A DNA stretch of 64,000 nucleotides from Flavipsychrobacter sp. (GTDB lineage: Bacteria; Bacteroidota; Bacteroidia; Chitinophagales; Chitinophagaceae), in assembly GCA_016786615.1 (NCBI GenBank), contig JAEUVX010000015.1, forward strand, positions 216,027 to 280,026, read 5' to 3'. A program made the position numbers and the translations under genes. Below are positions 1 to 8,404 of the stretch, in pieces; the stretch's first letter is position 1; every line of letters starts with the position of its first letter. The notes beneath the pieces are model-generated. The model searched no databases. It was not told the DNA's origin and saw only the letters and a program-made list of their open reading frames with translations.

Positions 1-159
1 GCCGCTTCTATACGCACTCCATTACATATCGTACGTTGTGCAGAAGCTGGCGCTGATGTATGTACATGCCCACTTAGCTCTATATTGGGTTTACTGAAGC
101 ATCCTTTGACAGACTTAGGACTGGAGCAATTTCTGAAAGATGCTAAATCTCTACAGTAA
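1..159 (+). CDS. transaldolase / fructose-6-phosphate aldolase family, C-terminal fragment
   Basis: Reading frame 1 is open from the first base to TAA at 157-159 and gives 52 residues, so the 5' end lies outside the window. The residues include AGADVCTCP and KHPLTDLGLEQFLKD. This is the C-terminal signature of the short transaldolase/fructose-6-phosphate aldolase (TalC/Fsa) family, where the last beta-strands carry GAD-x-T-P and the end reads HPLTD-x-G-x-x-x-F-x-x-D. The enzyme moves or cleaves C3 ketol units in the cytoplasmic pentose phosphate pathway. The catalytic lysine is upstream of the fragment, so transaldolase and aldolase activity cannot be told apart here. Confidence 0.8.
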   Translation, partial: AASIRTPLHIVRCAEAGADVCTCPLSSILGLLKHPLTDLGLEQFLKDAKSLQ

Positions 160-201
160 TCACAATATCAATATGCCTACCCCTAAACTTTAAAGTACCG
201 A

Positions 202-1044
202 ATGAGTATAAAAACAATAATTAAGTCTCTAACCGAAAAGATAAACTTATCAATAAACATAGAGCTCAATAACAAAAAGTTCATTGTACCCATAATAAAA
301 AATATGGGGCATCTGAACAGAGCAATAAAAAATGATTGGTTCTATGCAATGCTACGTGATTTTCGATTTGATGCAGATGCAGTTTTCATCGATGTGGGAG
401 TCAATGTAGGGCAAACATTGCTAAAGTTTAAAAGCTGCCAGAATGCTCAATACATTGGCTTTGAACCAAATCCAAGTTGTGCATATTATGTAAGCCAACT
501 TATAAAATATAACAAATTTAATAACGTCAACATTTACCCTATAGGCCTGTCTTACGACAATCATATCGCCAAGTTTTTCACTAAAAATGATGTCGATTCT
601 GCAGGAACCACATTAAGCGAACTAAGACCGGGTTATTATGATTCTAACAGCGTAACCTATGTACCTGTATTCGCTTTTGACAACCTGAAAATAGACAACC
701 TGAATAGCATAGGATTAATAAAAATTGATGTTGAAGGCGGTGAACTGGAAGTATTGCAAGGCATGACAACATCTATTAAAAAATACATGCCCCCGATCGT
801 CTGCGAGATATTGGATAGCCATACGGAAGCCAATATCCCGGAAATGCAAAAACGTGCCGACAAGCTAATCACCCTAATAAAAAGTCTCAATTACGATGTA
901 TGCCGTATTAGTTACAACAACAATGCTATAAGCCTAGAAAAAATTGATGTTGTAACCATTAAAAAGTGGACAGAAAGCAGTTGGGACCAAAATGATTATC
1001 TATTCCTGCCAGCAGGCTCAAACTATCAATCATACTTTAAATAA
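202..1044 (+). CDS. FkbM family SAM-dependent methyltransferase
   Basis: 280 residues, ATG start, 42 bp after the aldolase fragment. The SAM-binding loop IDVGVNVGQ is near residues 63-71, followed by the acidic strand end YIGFEPNP (84-91). The FkbM hallmark IDVEGGELEVLQG is at about 175-187. FkbM enzymes O-methylate sugars or polyketides. The GT2 gene at 2703 hints at surface-glycan modification, but no complete glycan locus is present, so the substrate is unknown. There is no signal peptide, so the protein is cytoplasmic. A strong terminator hairpin directly follows the stop. Confidence 0.85.
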   Translation: MSIKTIIKSLTEKINLSINIELNNKKFIVPIIKNMGHLNRAIKNDWFYAMLRDFRFDADAVFIDVGVNVGQTLLKFKSCQNAQYIGFEPNPSCAYYVSQLIKYNKFNNVNIYPIGLSYDNHIAKFFTKNDVDSAGTTLSELRPGYYDSNSVTYVPVFAFDNLKIDNLNSIGLIKIDVEGGELEVLQGMTTSIKKYMPPIVCEILDSHTEANIPEMQKRADKLITLIKSLNYDVCRISYNNNAISLEKIDVVTIKKWTESSWDQNDYLFLPAGSNYQSYFK

Positions 1045-1071
1045 AAAATGTCCCGAATTCGGGACATTTTT
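1044..1071. terminator. bidirectional intrinsic terminator
   Basis: A perfect 14-bp palindrome (AAAAATGTCCCGAA with its complement) has A-runs on the left and T-runs on the right. It can end the FkbM transcript on the plus strand and the tRNA-Leu transcript on the minus strand. Confidence 0.85.
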
Positions 1072-1077
1072 ATTAAG

Positions 1078-1161
1078 TGCGGCAGAGGAGATTCGAACTC
1101 CCACACCCTTTCGGGCGCTACCACCTCAAAGTAGTGCGTCTACCAGTTTCGCCACCGCCGC
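1078..1161 (-). tRNA. tRNA-Leu (anticodon GAG)
   Basis: On the minus strand an 84-nt cloverleaf folds. The acceptor stem GCGGCGG pairs with CTGCCGC (one G-U pair). The anticodon stem CTACT/GGTAG encloses the loop TTGAGGT, which gives anticodon GAG. There is a long class-II variable arm (GCGCCCGAAAGGGTGT), then the T-arm GGGAGTTCGAATCTCC and discriminator A. The long variable arm and anticodon fit tRNA-Leu. CCA is not encoded. Confidence 0.93.
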
Positions 1162-1181
1162 ATTCTTTTTTTGAGGGACTG

Positions 1182-1189
1182 CAAATGTA
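1182..1189 (-). promoter_or_regulatory. -7 box for tRNA-Leu
   Basis: The minus strand reads TACATTTG, matching the Bacteroidota -7 consensus TAnnTTTG, about 20 nt upstream of the tRNA 5' end. No TTG lies at the usual 19-23 nt further upstream, so only half of the promoter is supported. Confidence 0.4.
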
Positions 1190-1229
1190 AACGTAAAACT
1201 CAATATAGAGAAATGAAAATAATTAAATA

Positions 1230-2366
1230 TTATCTTCTTAATATGATTCGGAATGTTGTCCCCTTCCCTACCTCAGACTGTTTAACGACTAAAGAACCAT
1301 GATGATATTTTTCAACTATTCTTTTGGATAGTGATAGGCCTAAACCCCATCCTCTTTTTTTTGTAGTAAACCCTGGCTGGAATACTTTTTTCAATTGATG
1401 TTTCGGAATACCCTTTCCTGTGTCTGCAATATCAACATACACATACTGCTTCTGGTCATTGATAGTTACAGATATCGAACCCTTTCCATCCATAGCATCC
1501 AATGCATTCCGCATCAGGTTTTCAATTACCCAATCGAATAGCGGGCCACTGATATTAACAAGCACTTCCTGCATTTGCGATTGCAAATTGATTACAACCT
1601 TGCTTGGTGCTCGTTTCTGCATATAGTCAACCATATTTTGCATCCTGAGCACAAGGTTCTCCTCTTCCAATTGCGGCGCACTGCCAACCTTGCTGAAACG
1701 ATCTGCCACCAACTTCAGCCTGTCAAGGTCCTTTTGCATTTCATTTACAGTCTCCTGATTTGCATGACTGTCTTTTAATAATTCAAGCCATCCTTCAATA
1801 GAACTGAGAGGAGTGCCCAATTGATGTGCTGTTTCTTTTGAAAGGCCAACCCATACTTGATTTTGCAATGAACGATGAGCAGATGTAAGAGCTATTAGCA
1901 CAATTGTCAAAAAAAGAATAATAATCGTCAATTGTATATAGGGATAATACCTGAGCTGCGTAAGCAGATAAGATTCCCCGTAATATACATGCTGTTTACC
2001 CGCACTATGCTCAAACACGATTGGGGAATGCAAATCCTTAAACTTCAAAAGCATCTGCTTGATATAAACAGCATTCCTTTTTATCTCGTTAGTATCTAAA
2101 TTAATACTACTGACAATTGTGCCCTTTTCGTCTGTAAGTATCAGTGGTATTGTTTTATTCTGGTCGATGACCATACCTGCTAACTGCAGAGCAATAGGGT
2201 CTTCTGTAGTGTTAAGTACCTTCAGCGCCTCTACAAGTTGCCCTATATTTTTCCGTTCCTCTTCCGCCAGTTTTGCTGCCAGTTGGTTCGTATAGTATAG
2301 CGATGCTCCCACTATACACATAGCAATAATTATAAGATATGTTTTCCAATTAAGATATTGGCGCAT
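1230..2366 (-). CDS. membrane sensor histidine kinase (orphan)
   Basis: 378 residues. Transmembrane segments at about 8-27 and 141-162 enclose a periplasmic sensor of about 110 residues. The phosphoacceptor box is AHQLGTPLSSIEGW with His181, the N-box is ENLMRNALDAMDG, and the G-boxes are DTGKGIP and GWGLGLSLSKRI, so the HATPase fold is complete. The H-box reads HQLGTP, as in a subset of Bacteroidota kinases, rather than HELRTP. No response regulator is adjacent: the neighbours are a tRNA and, divergently, a small membrane protein. The signal and partner are unknown. Confidence 0.88.
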   Translation of the reverse strand: MRQYLNWKTYLIIIAMCIVGASLYYTNQLAAKLAEEERKNIGQLVEALKVLNTTEDPIALQLAGMVIDQNKTIPLILTDEKGTIVSSINLDTNEIKRNAVYIKQMLLKFKDLHSPIVFEHSAGKQHVYYGESYLLTQLRYYPYIQLTIIILFLTIVLIALTSAHRSLQNQVWVGLSKETAHQLGTPLSSIEGWLELLKDSHANQETVNEMQKDLDRLKLVADRFSKVGSAPQLEEENLVLRMQNMVDYMQKRAPSKVVINLQSQMQEVLVNISGPLFDWVIENLMRNALDAMDGKGSISVTINDQKQYVYVDIADTGKGIPKHQLKKVFQPGFTTKKRGWGLGLSLSKRIVEKYHHGSLVVKQSEVGKGTTFRIILRR

Positions 2367-2459
2367 AAAGGATTTTAAAAAAACGAAATCAAGGTAAAAA
2401 TATTATGATTTTGAACGAATAACTATTATTTTTGTCAGCGAAAATTACTTTCTTTTCAA

Positions 2460-2687
2460 ATGCAACACAACCAGGAACATACTCACGACGCACATGTAGA
2501 TTTAGACAACCCTGCAGATATAGAGTTGAATAAACCATCTAAATCGCGCTTTTTATTCCTGCTGTTCTTCTTCGGCATATTTATTTTTTCATGGGCCGGT
2601 TGCTATAATTTGTACGAACACAAGTACAAAAGCAATAAAGATGCCGTAGCTCCTGAAAGCTCTTTGTACGATCCTAAGTACAAATAG
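2460..2687 (+). CDS. small single-pass membrane protein, unknown function
   Basis: 75 residues. The N-terminal part is polar and rich in His, Asp and Glu (HNQEHTHDAH). One hydrophobic helix spans about residues 30-50 (FLFLLFFFGIFIFSWAG), followed by a charged C-terminal tail. The gene starts 93 bp from the divergent sensor kinase and ends 15 bp before the glycosyltransferase, so it may be co-transcribed with the latter. I recognise no family. The small size and the spacing argue for a real gene. Confidence 0.6.
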   Translation: MQHNQEHTHDAHVDLDNPADIELNKPSKSRFLFLLFFFGIFIFSWAGCYNLYEHKYKSNKDAVAPESSLYDPKYK

Positions 2688-2702
2688 CCGTAGCCATCTG
2701 CA

Positions 2703-3752
2703 ATGATTGTTTGCCAGCAAGATACCGCCGTTGTCATACTTAGCTATAATGGCAAAAAGTGGCATGAGCAGTTTTTACCACTGATAGTATCTGAATCGCA
2801 TACAGGATATGACGTTATCGTTGTTGATAATGCATCAACAGACGATACTTACGAGTATTTGAAACAACAATACCCAAGTGTAAAAACTTTGCAGATAAGC
2901 ATCAATCGCGGTTTTTCAAATGGATATGCAGAGGCTTTAAAACAGATACAGGCTAAATACTATATTCTGCTCAGTGCCGATTTTGAAGTAACACAAGGCT
3001 GGTATCCCCCATTATTAAGAGCTATGCAGCACTATCCTGGGCTTGCAGCTTGCCAACCCAAAATAAGATACTGGAGAGATAGGGAATATTTTGAATATGC
3101 CGGTGCGGGCGGTGGCTTTATGGACAATTTCGGCTACCTGTTTTGCAGGGGTCGCATCTTCAATACGCTTGAAAAAGATAACGGGCAATACAACGACGAT
3201 ATAGAAGTATTCTGGGCATCAGGCGGTTGCCTGATGGTACGCGCAGACCTGTATCACAAAACAGGCGGGCTTGACAACGACCTGTATGCACACATGGAGG
3301 AAGTTGACCTGTGCTGGCGGTTGAAAAATATGGGCTATAAAATTGGCTATATCGGCCAGTCTGTAGTATATCACGTTGGAGGAAGCGTTATCAGCTATGG
3401 CAGCCCGCAAAAACTATATTACAACTTCAGAAACAGCCTGATACTGCTTACCAAAAACGAGCGTGCGTCAAAACTGCTATGGCTATTCCCTCTCAGGCTG
3501 GTATTAGATGGTATTGCAGGCTTGCAGATGCTTGCCGGTGGAAAGTTTAAAGAAACATACACCATCATCAAAGCTCATTTTCACTTCTACGGCAGTTTGG
3601 GTAAATGGCTTAACCGCCGTAAAGAAGCTAAGAAACTTATCACCCACCGCAATAAAAGCGGTATTTATGGCAAAAGTATTGTCTGGCAATATTTTGCACT
3701 CAGAAAGCACACTTTTTCCAAGCTGAACTGGACACCTGATAAGTTGAGCTAA
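2703..3752 (+). CDS. family 2 glycosyltransferase
   Basis: 349 residues. The GT-A nucleotide-sugar fold begins at once (AVVILSYNG, then VIVVDNASTDDTYEYL at about 38-53). A metal-site-like stretch SADFEV follows at about 94-99. The acceptor-side acidic motif HMEEVDLCWRLKNMG is near 199-213, as in rhamnosyltransferase-like GT2 enzymes. There is no signal peptide, and the hydrophobic C-terminal part may associate with the inner membrane. The protein probably transfers a sugar to a lipid-linked or surface glycan; donor and acceptor are unknown. Confidence 0.87.
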   Translation: MIVCQQDTAVVILSYNGKKWHEQFLPLIVSESHTGYDVIVVDNASTDDTYEYLKQQYPSVKTLQISINRGFSNGYAEALKQIQAKYYILLSADFEVTQGWYPPLLRAMQHYPGLAACQPKIRYWRDREYFEYAGAGGGFMDNFGYLFCRGRIFNTLEKDNGQYNDDIEVFWASGGCLMVRADLYHKTGGLDNDLYAHMEEVDLCWRLKNMGYKIGYIGQSVVYHVGGSVISYGSPQKLYYNFRNSLILLTKNERASKLLWLFPLRLVLDGIAGLQMLAGGKFKETYTIIKAHFHFYGSLGKWLNRRKEAKKLITHRNKSGIYGKSIVWQYFALRKHTFSKLNWTPDKLS

Positions 3753-3766
3753 TTATCATATTGTTT

Positions 3767-3797
3767 TTTACCGACAATATCCTGTCATTTACCGACA
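3767..3797. promoter_or_regulatory. candidate LytTR-type operator (direct repeat, 21-bp period)
   Basis: TTTACCGACA occurs at 3767-3776 and again, identically, at 3788-3797, with an 11-bp gap. The period of 21 bp is two helical turns. LytTR-domain regulators (AgrA, AlgR, VirR) bind paired direct repeats of about 9-10 bp with this spacing. The site lies 78 bp upstream of the LiaF-like gene whose locus encodes a LytTR regulator, so autoregulation or target regulation is the likely role (inference). Confidence 0.55.
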
Positions 3798-3874
3798 TAC
3801 GTTCCTTTTTTACCTAATAGCATTTCCTGTAGCTTGTCTAAGGTTATACTTTTATGCCATAAACAGGAATAGTG

Positions 3875-4618
3875 ATGAAACATAACATACAGGATTGGAA
3901 GCAACCGCATTATCGCCGCCAACGTCACAAGGGCGATAAAGTATGGTTCGGTGCAGGTATTGCCTTGTTAGGTGTATTTCTTTTGCTCAAAAAACTGGGA
4001 CTCTTTTATTTTGACTGGCATGTACTCTGGCCGATAGTGCTGATTGCAATCGGTTTGTTGATTGGTGTAAAAAAACGTTTTCAAGGGCATAGCTGGTGGA
4101 TACTTGGATTAATTGGTGGCGCACACCTTGTGCCGGAGTTCATGATTGGTGATACACGCTCATCAAGCCTGATGTTGCCATTAGCCTTAATTATTGGCGG
4201 TATTGTCATGGCTTTCAACACAAGAAAAAAAAGTGTCACTTGTATGGATAACCTGCAAGTAGTAACAAGCAATGAAAACATGCTGAATATTGATGTAACA
4301 TTTGCCGGGCGAAAGGAAATTGTCACTTCCAAAGACTTTAAGGGCGGGAATATTAATGCTACATTCGGCGGAGTAGAGATAAACATGGTACAAGCTGATG
4401 GCACAGGCCCAATGGTACTGAACTGCAGTGTATCATTTGGCGGAGTAGAACTGATTGTACCCTCACACTGGGAAATTCAGAATGAGATTAACCCCACCCT
4501 CGGCAGTGTGGAAGACCGCAGAGCCATGAGGATGAATACAAACACATCTGAAGAAAAAAAGGTGTTGGTTTTGAAAGGCACCTGCAACTTCGGCAGCATA
4601 GAGATAAAATCATACTAA
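3875..4618 (+). CDS. LiaF-like transmembrane protein (DUF5668 plus cell-wall-active antibiotic response C-domain)
   Basis: 247 residues from ATG 3875. A GTG one codon upstream is possible, but AGGA at 3865-3868 sits 6 nt before the ATG. The N-terminal half holds four hydrophobic segments (about 24-120), including WPIVLIAIGLLIG, typical of DUF5668. The C-terminal half is a repeated beta-strand domain with FGGVEINM, FGGVELIVP and FGSIEI, as in LiaF. In Firmicutes, LiaF restrains a kinase that senses envelope stress. Here a LytS-type kinase and a LytTR regulator follow downstream, so a comparable envelope-stress module is plausible. Confidence 0.8.
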   Translation: MKHNIQDWKQPHYRRQRHKGDKVWFGAGIALLGVFLLLKKLGLFYFDWHVLWPIVLIAIGLLIGVKKRFQGHSWWILGLIGGAHLVPEFMIGDTRSSSLMLPLALIIGGIVMAFNTRKKSVTCMDNLQVVTSNENMLNIDVTFAGRKEIVTSKDFKGGNINATFGGVEINMVQADGTGPMVLNCSVSFGGVELIVPSHWEIQNEINPTLGSVEDRRAMRMNTNTSEEKKVLVLKGTCNFGSIEIKSY

Positions 4619-4631
4619 AACATTAATAATC

Positions 4632-4660
4632 AACACCCGCAAAATCATTCGGGTGTTTTT
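4632..4660 (+). terminator. intrinsic terminator or attenuator
   Basis: AACACCCG (4632-4639) pairs with CGGGTGTT (4650-4657) around a 10-nt loop, followed by TTT. It lies between the LiaF-like gene and the DUF4288-like gene, so read-through into the kinase genes would be reduced. Confidence 0.65.
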
Positions 4661-4675
4661 AATATCCGGCAATTT

Positions 4676-5011
4676 ATGAAAGCCTACACTGCACAAATCA
4701 TCTATAGGATAAAATGCGACGGTATTACTACCGAACAATATGAAGAACAATGGCGACTGGTATTTGGTACCGATATGCGCGACGCACTATTTCAGGCGCG
4801 CGTAGTGGCTAAAGAAGAAGAAACTACCTTTGTTGACAGGCACGGGCGCACAGTAGCTTGGGAAATGATTGCTGTAAAAGATCTGCAGGAAATAGACGTA
4901 ACACATGGCAGTTTGCTTTTCTCAGCAGTAAAAGAAGTAGAACCGATAGCTTCTCCATTATGGTCTGAACCGGAAACAGTAACAAGCAAAAAAACAAATA
5001 CTTGGCACTAA
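4676..5011 (+). CDS. DUF4288-like small protein
   Basis: 111 residues, cytoplasmic, no signal peptide. It begins with YTAQIIYRIKCDG, and a central region reads VVAKEEETTFVDRHGRTVAWEMIAV. The layout resembles DUF4288 proteins of Bacteroidota (a guess from pattern, not a search). The stop overlaps the start of the kinase gene by 10 nt, so translation is probably coupled and the protein probably belongs to the LytS/LytTR signalling unit. Confidence 0.6.
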   Translation: MKAYTAQIIYRIKCDGITTEQYEEQWRLVFGTDMRDALFQARVVAKEEETTFVDRHGRTVAWEMIAVKDLQEIDVTHGSLLFSAVKEVEPIASPLWSEPETVTSKKTNTWH

Positions 5012-6036
5012 TCAACAAACATCTTCGTTGGTTACTACCCTTGCTGGCATTAATAATATGGTGTCTGGAGGCCGGTTATTTGTATTACTATGAAGGCTTG
5101 GGCTTAAACATTGCGCTTATAGACAGTTCTGTCAACATGGCAATTCTGTCCATTGCTATCTGGGGCATGTTACTGGTAGTTAATGCCTACCCTACCCGTG
5201 TTGGCGTTACACTTTACGCCTTACTTATCGGTAGTTTTTTTGCAGTCGCTTCGGGTTTCAGCACATGGATAGTATTGCGGTTGTTGTTCAAAAAGCAAGA
5301 CCATTTCTATACTGATTGGTTGGCATACAGCATGCCGGTCAGGTATTTTGCAAACTGGCTGATTTGCGGATGGATAGCTACCTACAGTGCTATTGTCAAA
5401 GAAGCCGAAACAATAGAAAAGAAATTCCTGAAGCAAAATGATCTTACCAATATGCACAGGGAAGCTGAACTATACAAACTGCGCCAGCAACTACAACCAC
5501 ACTTCCTTTATAACAGCCTTAATTCAATCAGTGCTCTTACTATGATTGAGCCTACCAAAGCTCAGGATATGATTGGCAAACTATCAGACTTTTTGCGTAC
5601 TTCCGTAAAACGGGATGGACAGGAAAGAATAAAACTCGATGAAGAATTGCAATATATTGAAGCATACCTATGTATTGAATCTGTAAGATTTGGAGACCGG
5701 CTTAAAGTTGAATACCGGAAAGACTATAACCCCCAAGCGGAAATCCCGCCATTCATTCTGCAACCTGTTATGGAAAATGCAATTAAATTCGGGCTGTATG
5801 GCAAAACCGGTGAGGTTAATATTAAAGTGAAAATCACCCAAAAGGATATGATGCTCTTCATAAGCGTAACCAATCCGTACGACAAAGACAATCAACCCAC
5901 GCGTGGTACCGGTTTTGGACTCGAAGGAATCAAAAGAAGATTATATCTGCTATTTTCACGTACAGATTTATTGGAGATAAGTAAAACACAAACGGAATTT
6001 ACCACTACATTAAGCATCCCTCAATCTTATGCATAA
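5002..6036 (+). CDS. LytS/YehU-type sensor histidine kinase
   Basis: 344 residues from a TTG start. No ATG occurs before residue 46, which would remove the first membrane helices. Four hydrophobic segments fill about residues 8-135. The His_kinase box QLQPHFLYNSLNSISAL (phosphorylated His about 165) and the ATPase motifs PFILQPVMENAIKFG and GTGFGLEGIKRRL follow. This PF06580 type usually pairs with LytTR response regulators, and the next gene, overlapping by 8 nt, is one. Confidence 0.87.
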   Translation: MALINKHLRWLLPLLALIIWCLEAGYLYYYEGLGLNIALIDSSVNMAILSIAIWGMLLVVNAYPTRVGVTLYALLIGSFFAVASGFSTWIVLRLLFKKQDHFYTDWLAYSMPVRYFANWLICGWIATYSAIVKEAETIEKKFLKQNDLTNMHREAELYKLRQQLQPHFLYNSLNSISALTMIEPTKAQDMIGKLSDFLRTSVKRDGQERIKLDEELQYIEAYLCIESVRFGDRLKVEYRKDYNPQAEIPPFILQPVMENAIKFGLYGKTGEVNIKVKITQKDMMLFISVTNPYDKDNQPTRGTGFGLEGIKRRLYLLFSRTDLLEISKTQTEFTTTLSIPQSYA

Positions 6037-6766
6037 GGTAATCATTATAGACGATGAGCCACTGGCAAGGCAACTTGTAAACGCATTCCTGCAAAAGCAT
6101 GAAGGCTTTGAGGTTGTTGCAGAATGCGGAGATGGTTTTGATGGATTTAAAGCTATACAGGAACATAATCCCGATTTGATATTTCTGGATGTACAGATGC
6201 CGAAACTGAATGGCTTTGAAATGCTTGAACTATTAGAGGATAAGCCGTCTGTAATATTCACTACTGCGTTTGACGAATACGCCATGAAAGCATTTGAAGC
6301 TAATGCTATTGACTATTTGTTGAAACCAATTGCAAAGGAACGATTTGATAAAGCCATTCAGAAATGGCAGACTGTAATACTATCTCAACAAAAACAAAGC
6401 TTCGAAACACTACAAGTCAATAATGTGTACGAAGGTTACCAGCACCGCATTGTTGTAAAAGATAATGGCCTGATACGTATTATACCTGCTGATGACATTT
6501 ATTACATCGAAGCAAATGATGATTATATAAAGATTGTAACTAAAGATGGCAGCTACCTGAAAAAGAGTACTCTCAGCCAGGTAGAGCAGAGCCTGAACCC
6601 GCAACATTTTGTGCGTGTTCACCGCTCGTATATAATACCGATATCACAACTGGTACGAATAGAGCCTTACGAAAAAGAAAGCCACATAGCATTGCTGCAA
6701 TGTGGCGCCAAAGTATCTGTCAGCAAGACTGGTATGTCTAAACTAAAAACAACGCTTGGATGGTAA
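6029..6766 (+). CDS. LytTR family response regulator
   Basis: 245 residues, ATG, overlapping the kinase stop by 8 nt. The receiver domain starts with IIDDEPLARQLV and has the phosphoacceptor Asp in LIFLDVQMPK (about residue 53), plus TTAFDEYAMKAFEANAIDYLLKP with the conserved Lys. The C-terminal LytTR DNA-binding domain (about 142-243) contains DIYYIEANDDYIKI and FVRVHRSYIIPI. It is expected to bind paired direct repeats; the 21-bp-period repeat at 3767-3797 is a candidate site. Confidence 0.92.
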   Translation: MHKVIIIDDEPLARQLVNAFLQKHEGFEVVAECGDGFDGFKAIQEHNPDLIFLDVQMPKLNGFEMLELLEDKPSVIFTTAFDEYAMKAFEANAIDYLLKPIAKERFDKAIQKWQTVILSQQKQSFETLQVNNVYEGYQHRIVVKDNGLIRIIPADDIYYIEANDDYIKIVTKDGSYLKKSTLSQVEQSLNPQHFVRVHRSYIIPISQLVRIEPYEKESHIALLQCGAKVSVSKTGMSKLKTTLGW

Positions 6767-6771
6767 TTCGA

Positions 6772-7068
6772 TTATTGCTTTCTATCTGGCATCCGCTCTA
6801 ATATATATCCTGTAGCCAATCCCCCGCCCGCTGCTATTAAATGCAGTGTAAGCATTGCCGGTATATTCGTATCTAAGAACTTACTGAACTCTAAAGGATT
6901 AAATGCTCCCTTATAAATAAACAGCAGTATTATTAAAGTCCCGATAAAAGCGCTTAGAAAAAGAGATGCAATGGTAATGATTGTCCACACCATTGCATTC
7001 TGTCCTTTTTTATTAGCGAGTATTGTATTTCTGTAAGAAAACAATACTGTCAAAATGATAAATAACAT
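6772..7068 (-). CDS. small integral membrane protein, unknown function
   Basis: 98 residues with three hydrophobic segments (about 1-12, 27-52, 70-88) and a short charged tail ERMPDRKQ. The gene starts 5 bp after the stop of the minus-strand DegT-fold gene, so the two are likely co-transcribed. It converges with the LytTR gene at a 5-bp gap with no visible terminator between them. I recognise no family. Confidence 0.6.
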   Translation of the reverse strand: MLFIILTVLFSYRNTILANKKGQNAMVWTIITIASLFLSAFIGTLIILLFIYKGAFNPLEFSKFLDTNIPAMLTLHLIAAGGGLATGYILERMPDRKQ

Positions 7069-7073
7069 TAAGA

Positions 7074-8279
7074 TTATATATTCTTCATAAACTCACTCAC
7101 ACTTTCCATTACATGGCTTATCTGTGCATCGTTCAGGCCATGATGGCAAGCAAGCAGCATACCGCCGCGCATTACTTTGTCTGCTTCCGGATATCCACCT
7201 TGTGCAGCCTTATGTTCATACGCCTTAAAGCCTGGTTGACGAAGGATATTACCGGTAAACACAGTACGTGTCTGTATGTTTCTCTTTTCAAGGAATATCT
7301 GCATATCCCTGCGTATAAACGGAGCTGTATCACGCACTGTAACAGCAAATGCTAACCAGCCGGTACGGGAGTCAGGCAATTGCTTAGGCATTATAAAATG
7401 TTCTTCATATTGAGAGAAGAACTCACGCATACGACGGTAATTTTCGGTACGAGTATTAATATTATGTGCCAAATCATCCAGTTGAACATTACCAAATGCA
7501 GCACCCATTTCTGACGGCTCTATATTATAACCTGGTTCTTCAAATACAAACTTGGCATCATAAGGGATACCCTCAATCTCAACATTGAATCTATTCTCAA
7601 TTTTTTCACTTTCTACAAATAATGAAGAACTGCGTCCCCAACTGCGCAACAAGCGCCCCCTGTCATATAATGCTTCCGTATTCACACAAAGCATACCACC
7701 ATTACCTGCACAATTAATAATATGCGAACCATAAAAGCTGGTAGTACTCATATCTGTAAAACGTCCTGATGATGCTCCACCTATTTCAGCTCCCAGCGTA
7801 TCTGCAGAATCTTCAAGTACAAACAAATTATACTTATCAGCCAACTCACGCAGCTTTTGCCAGTCAGGAAGGTTACCTATCAGGTTCGGAATAATCATCG
7901 CCTTTGTCTTTGGCGTAATCATTTCTTCTACCTTGTTTACATCTATATTGTATGTTCCTTCTTCTACATCTACAAATGCAGGCACCCAACCTTTTTTTAC
8001 TATTGGTGCTACTGTAGTAGAGAACGTAAGCGTAGGTGTAATAATTTCTGAACCGGGTTCAAAATTCATCAAGTCGGCAGCAAGGTACAGTGCAGACGAA
8101 CCACTGTTTACCATGATACCATATTTCTTAGCGTATAATGCTGCAACACGTTCTTCCATTTTGCGTACATGCTTACCCATTTGGGTGCTGGTACGCAGTA
8201 CTTGCATAACTGCTTCTATTTCCTTTTCACCATAAACCGCTTTGCCATACGGAACGTGTATATAATCTGTTTGTAGCAT
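7074..8279 (-). CDS. DegT/DnrJ/EryC1 family sugar enzyme, RfbH/ColD-like (lysine replaced by His)
   Basis: 401 residues with the fold of PLP-dependent nucleotide-sugar aminotransferases: VNSGSSALYLA (PLP phosphate region), EDSADTLGAEI (Asp that contacts the pyridine N), and GYNIEPSEMGAAFGNVQL. The position that normally carries the Schiff-base lysine (SFYPTK) reads SFYGSH, with His186. This replacement is the hallmark of the 3-dehydratases RfbH/E1 and ColD, which use PMP. The iron-sulfur cysteines of RfbH appear to be missing (WGRSSS where RfbH has WGRDC), so ColD-like chemistry is more likely. The substrate is unknown; no other deoxysugar genes are adjacent. Confidence 0.82.
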   Translation of the reverse strand: MLQTDYIHVPYGKAVYGEKEIEAVMQVLRTSTQMGKHVRKMEERVAALYAKKYGIMVNSGSSALYLAADLMNFEPGSEIITPTLTFSTTVAPIVKKGWVPAFVDVEEGTYNIDVNKVEEMITPKTKAMIIPNLIGNLPDWQKLRELADKYNLFVLEDSADTLGAEIGGASSGRFTDMSTTSFYGSHIINCAGNGGMLCVNTEALYDRGRLLRSWGRSSSLFVESEKIENRFNVEIEGIPYDAKFVFEEPGYNIEPSEMGAAFGNVQLDDLAHNINTRTENYRRMREFFSQYEEHFIMPKQLPDSRTGWLAFAVTVRDTAPFIRRDMQIFLEKRNIQTRTVFTGNILRQPGFKAYEHKAAQGGYPEADKVMRGGMLLACHHGLNDAQISHVMESVSEFMKNI

Positions 8280-8356
8280 ATTGATAAATTAGAATGCGAA
8301 TGTAATAGTAAACCTGCAAAATAATAAGTTAACAGTTTCAGAAAATGTTTGTTCAT

Positions 8357-8386
8357 AAAAAAAGCCCCCGTATCCGGAGGCTTTTT
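8357..8386 (-). terminator. intrinsic terminator of the M16 peptidase gene
   Basis: On the minus strand AAAAGCCTCCG pairs with CGGGGGCTTTT (one mismatch) around a 4-nt loop and continues into a run of eight T. It lies just after the stop of the M16 gene. Confidence 0.85.
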
Positions 8387-8404
8387 ATTAATTATAAATT
8401 ATTC

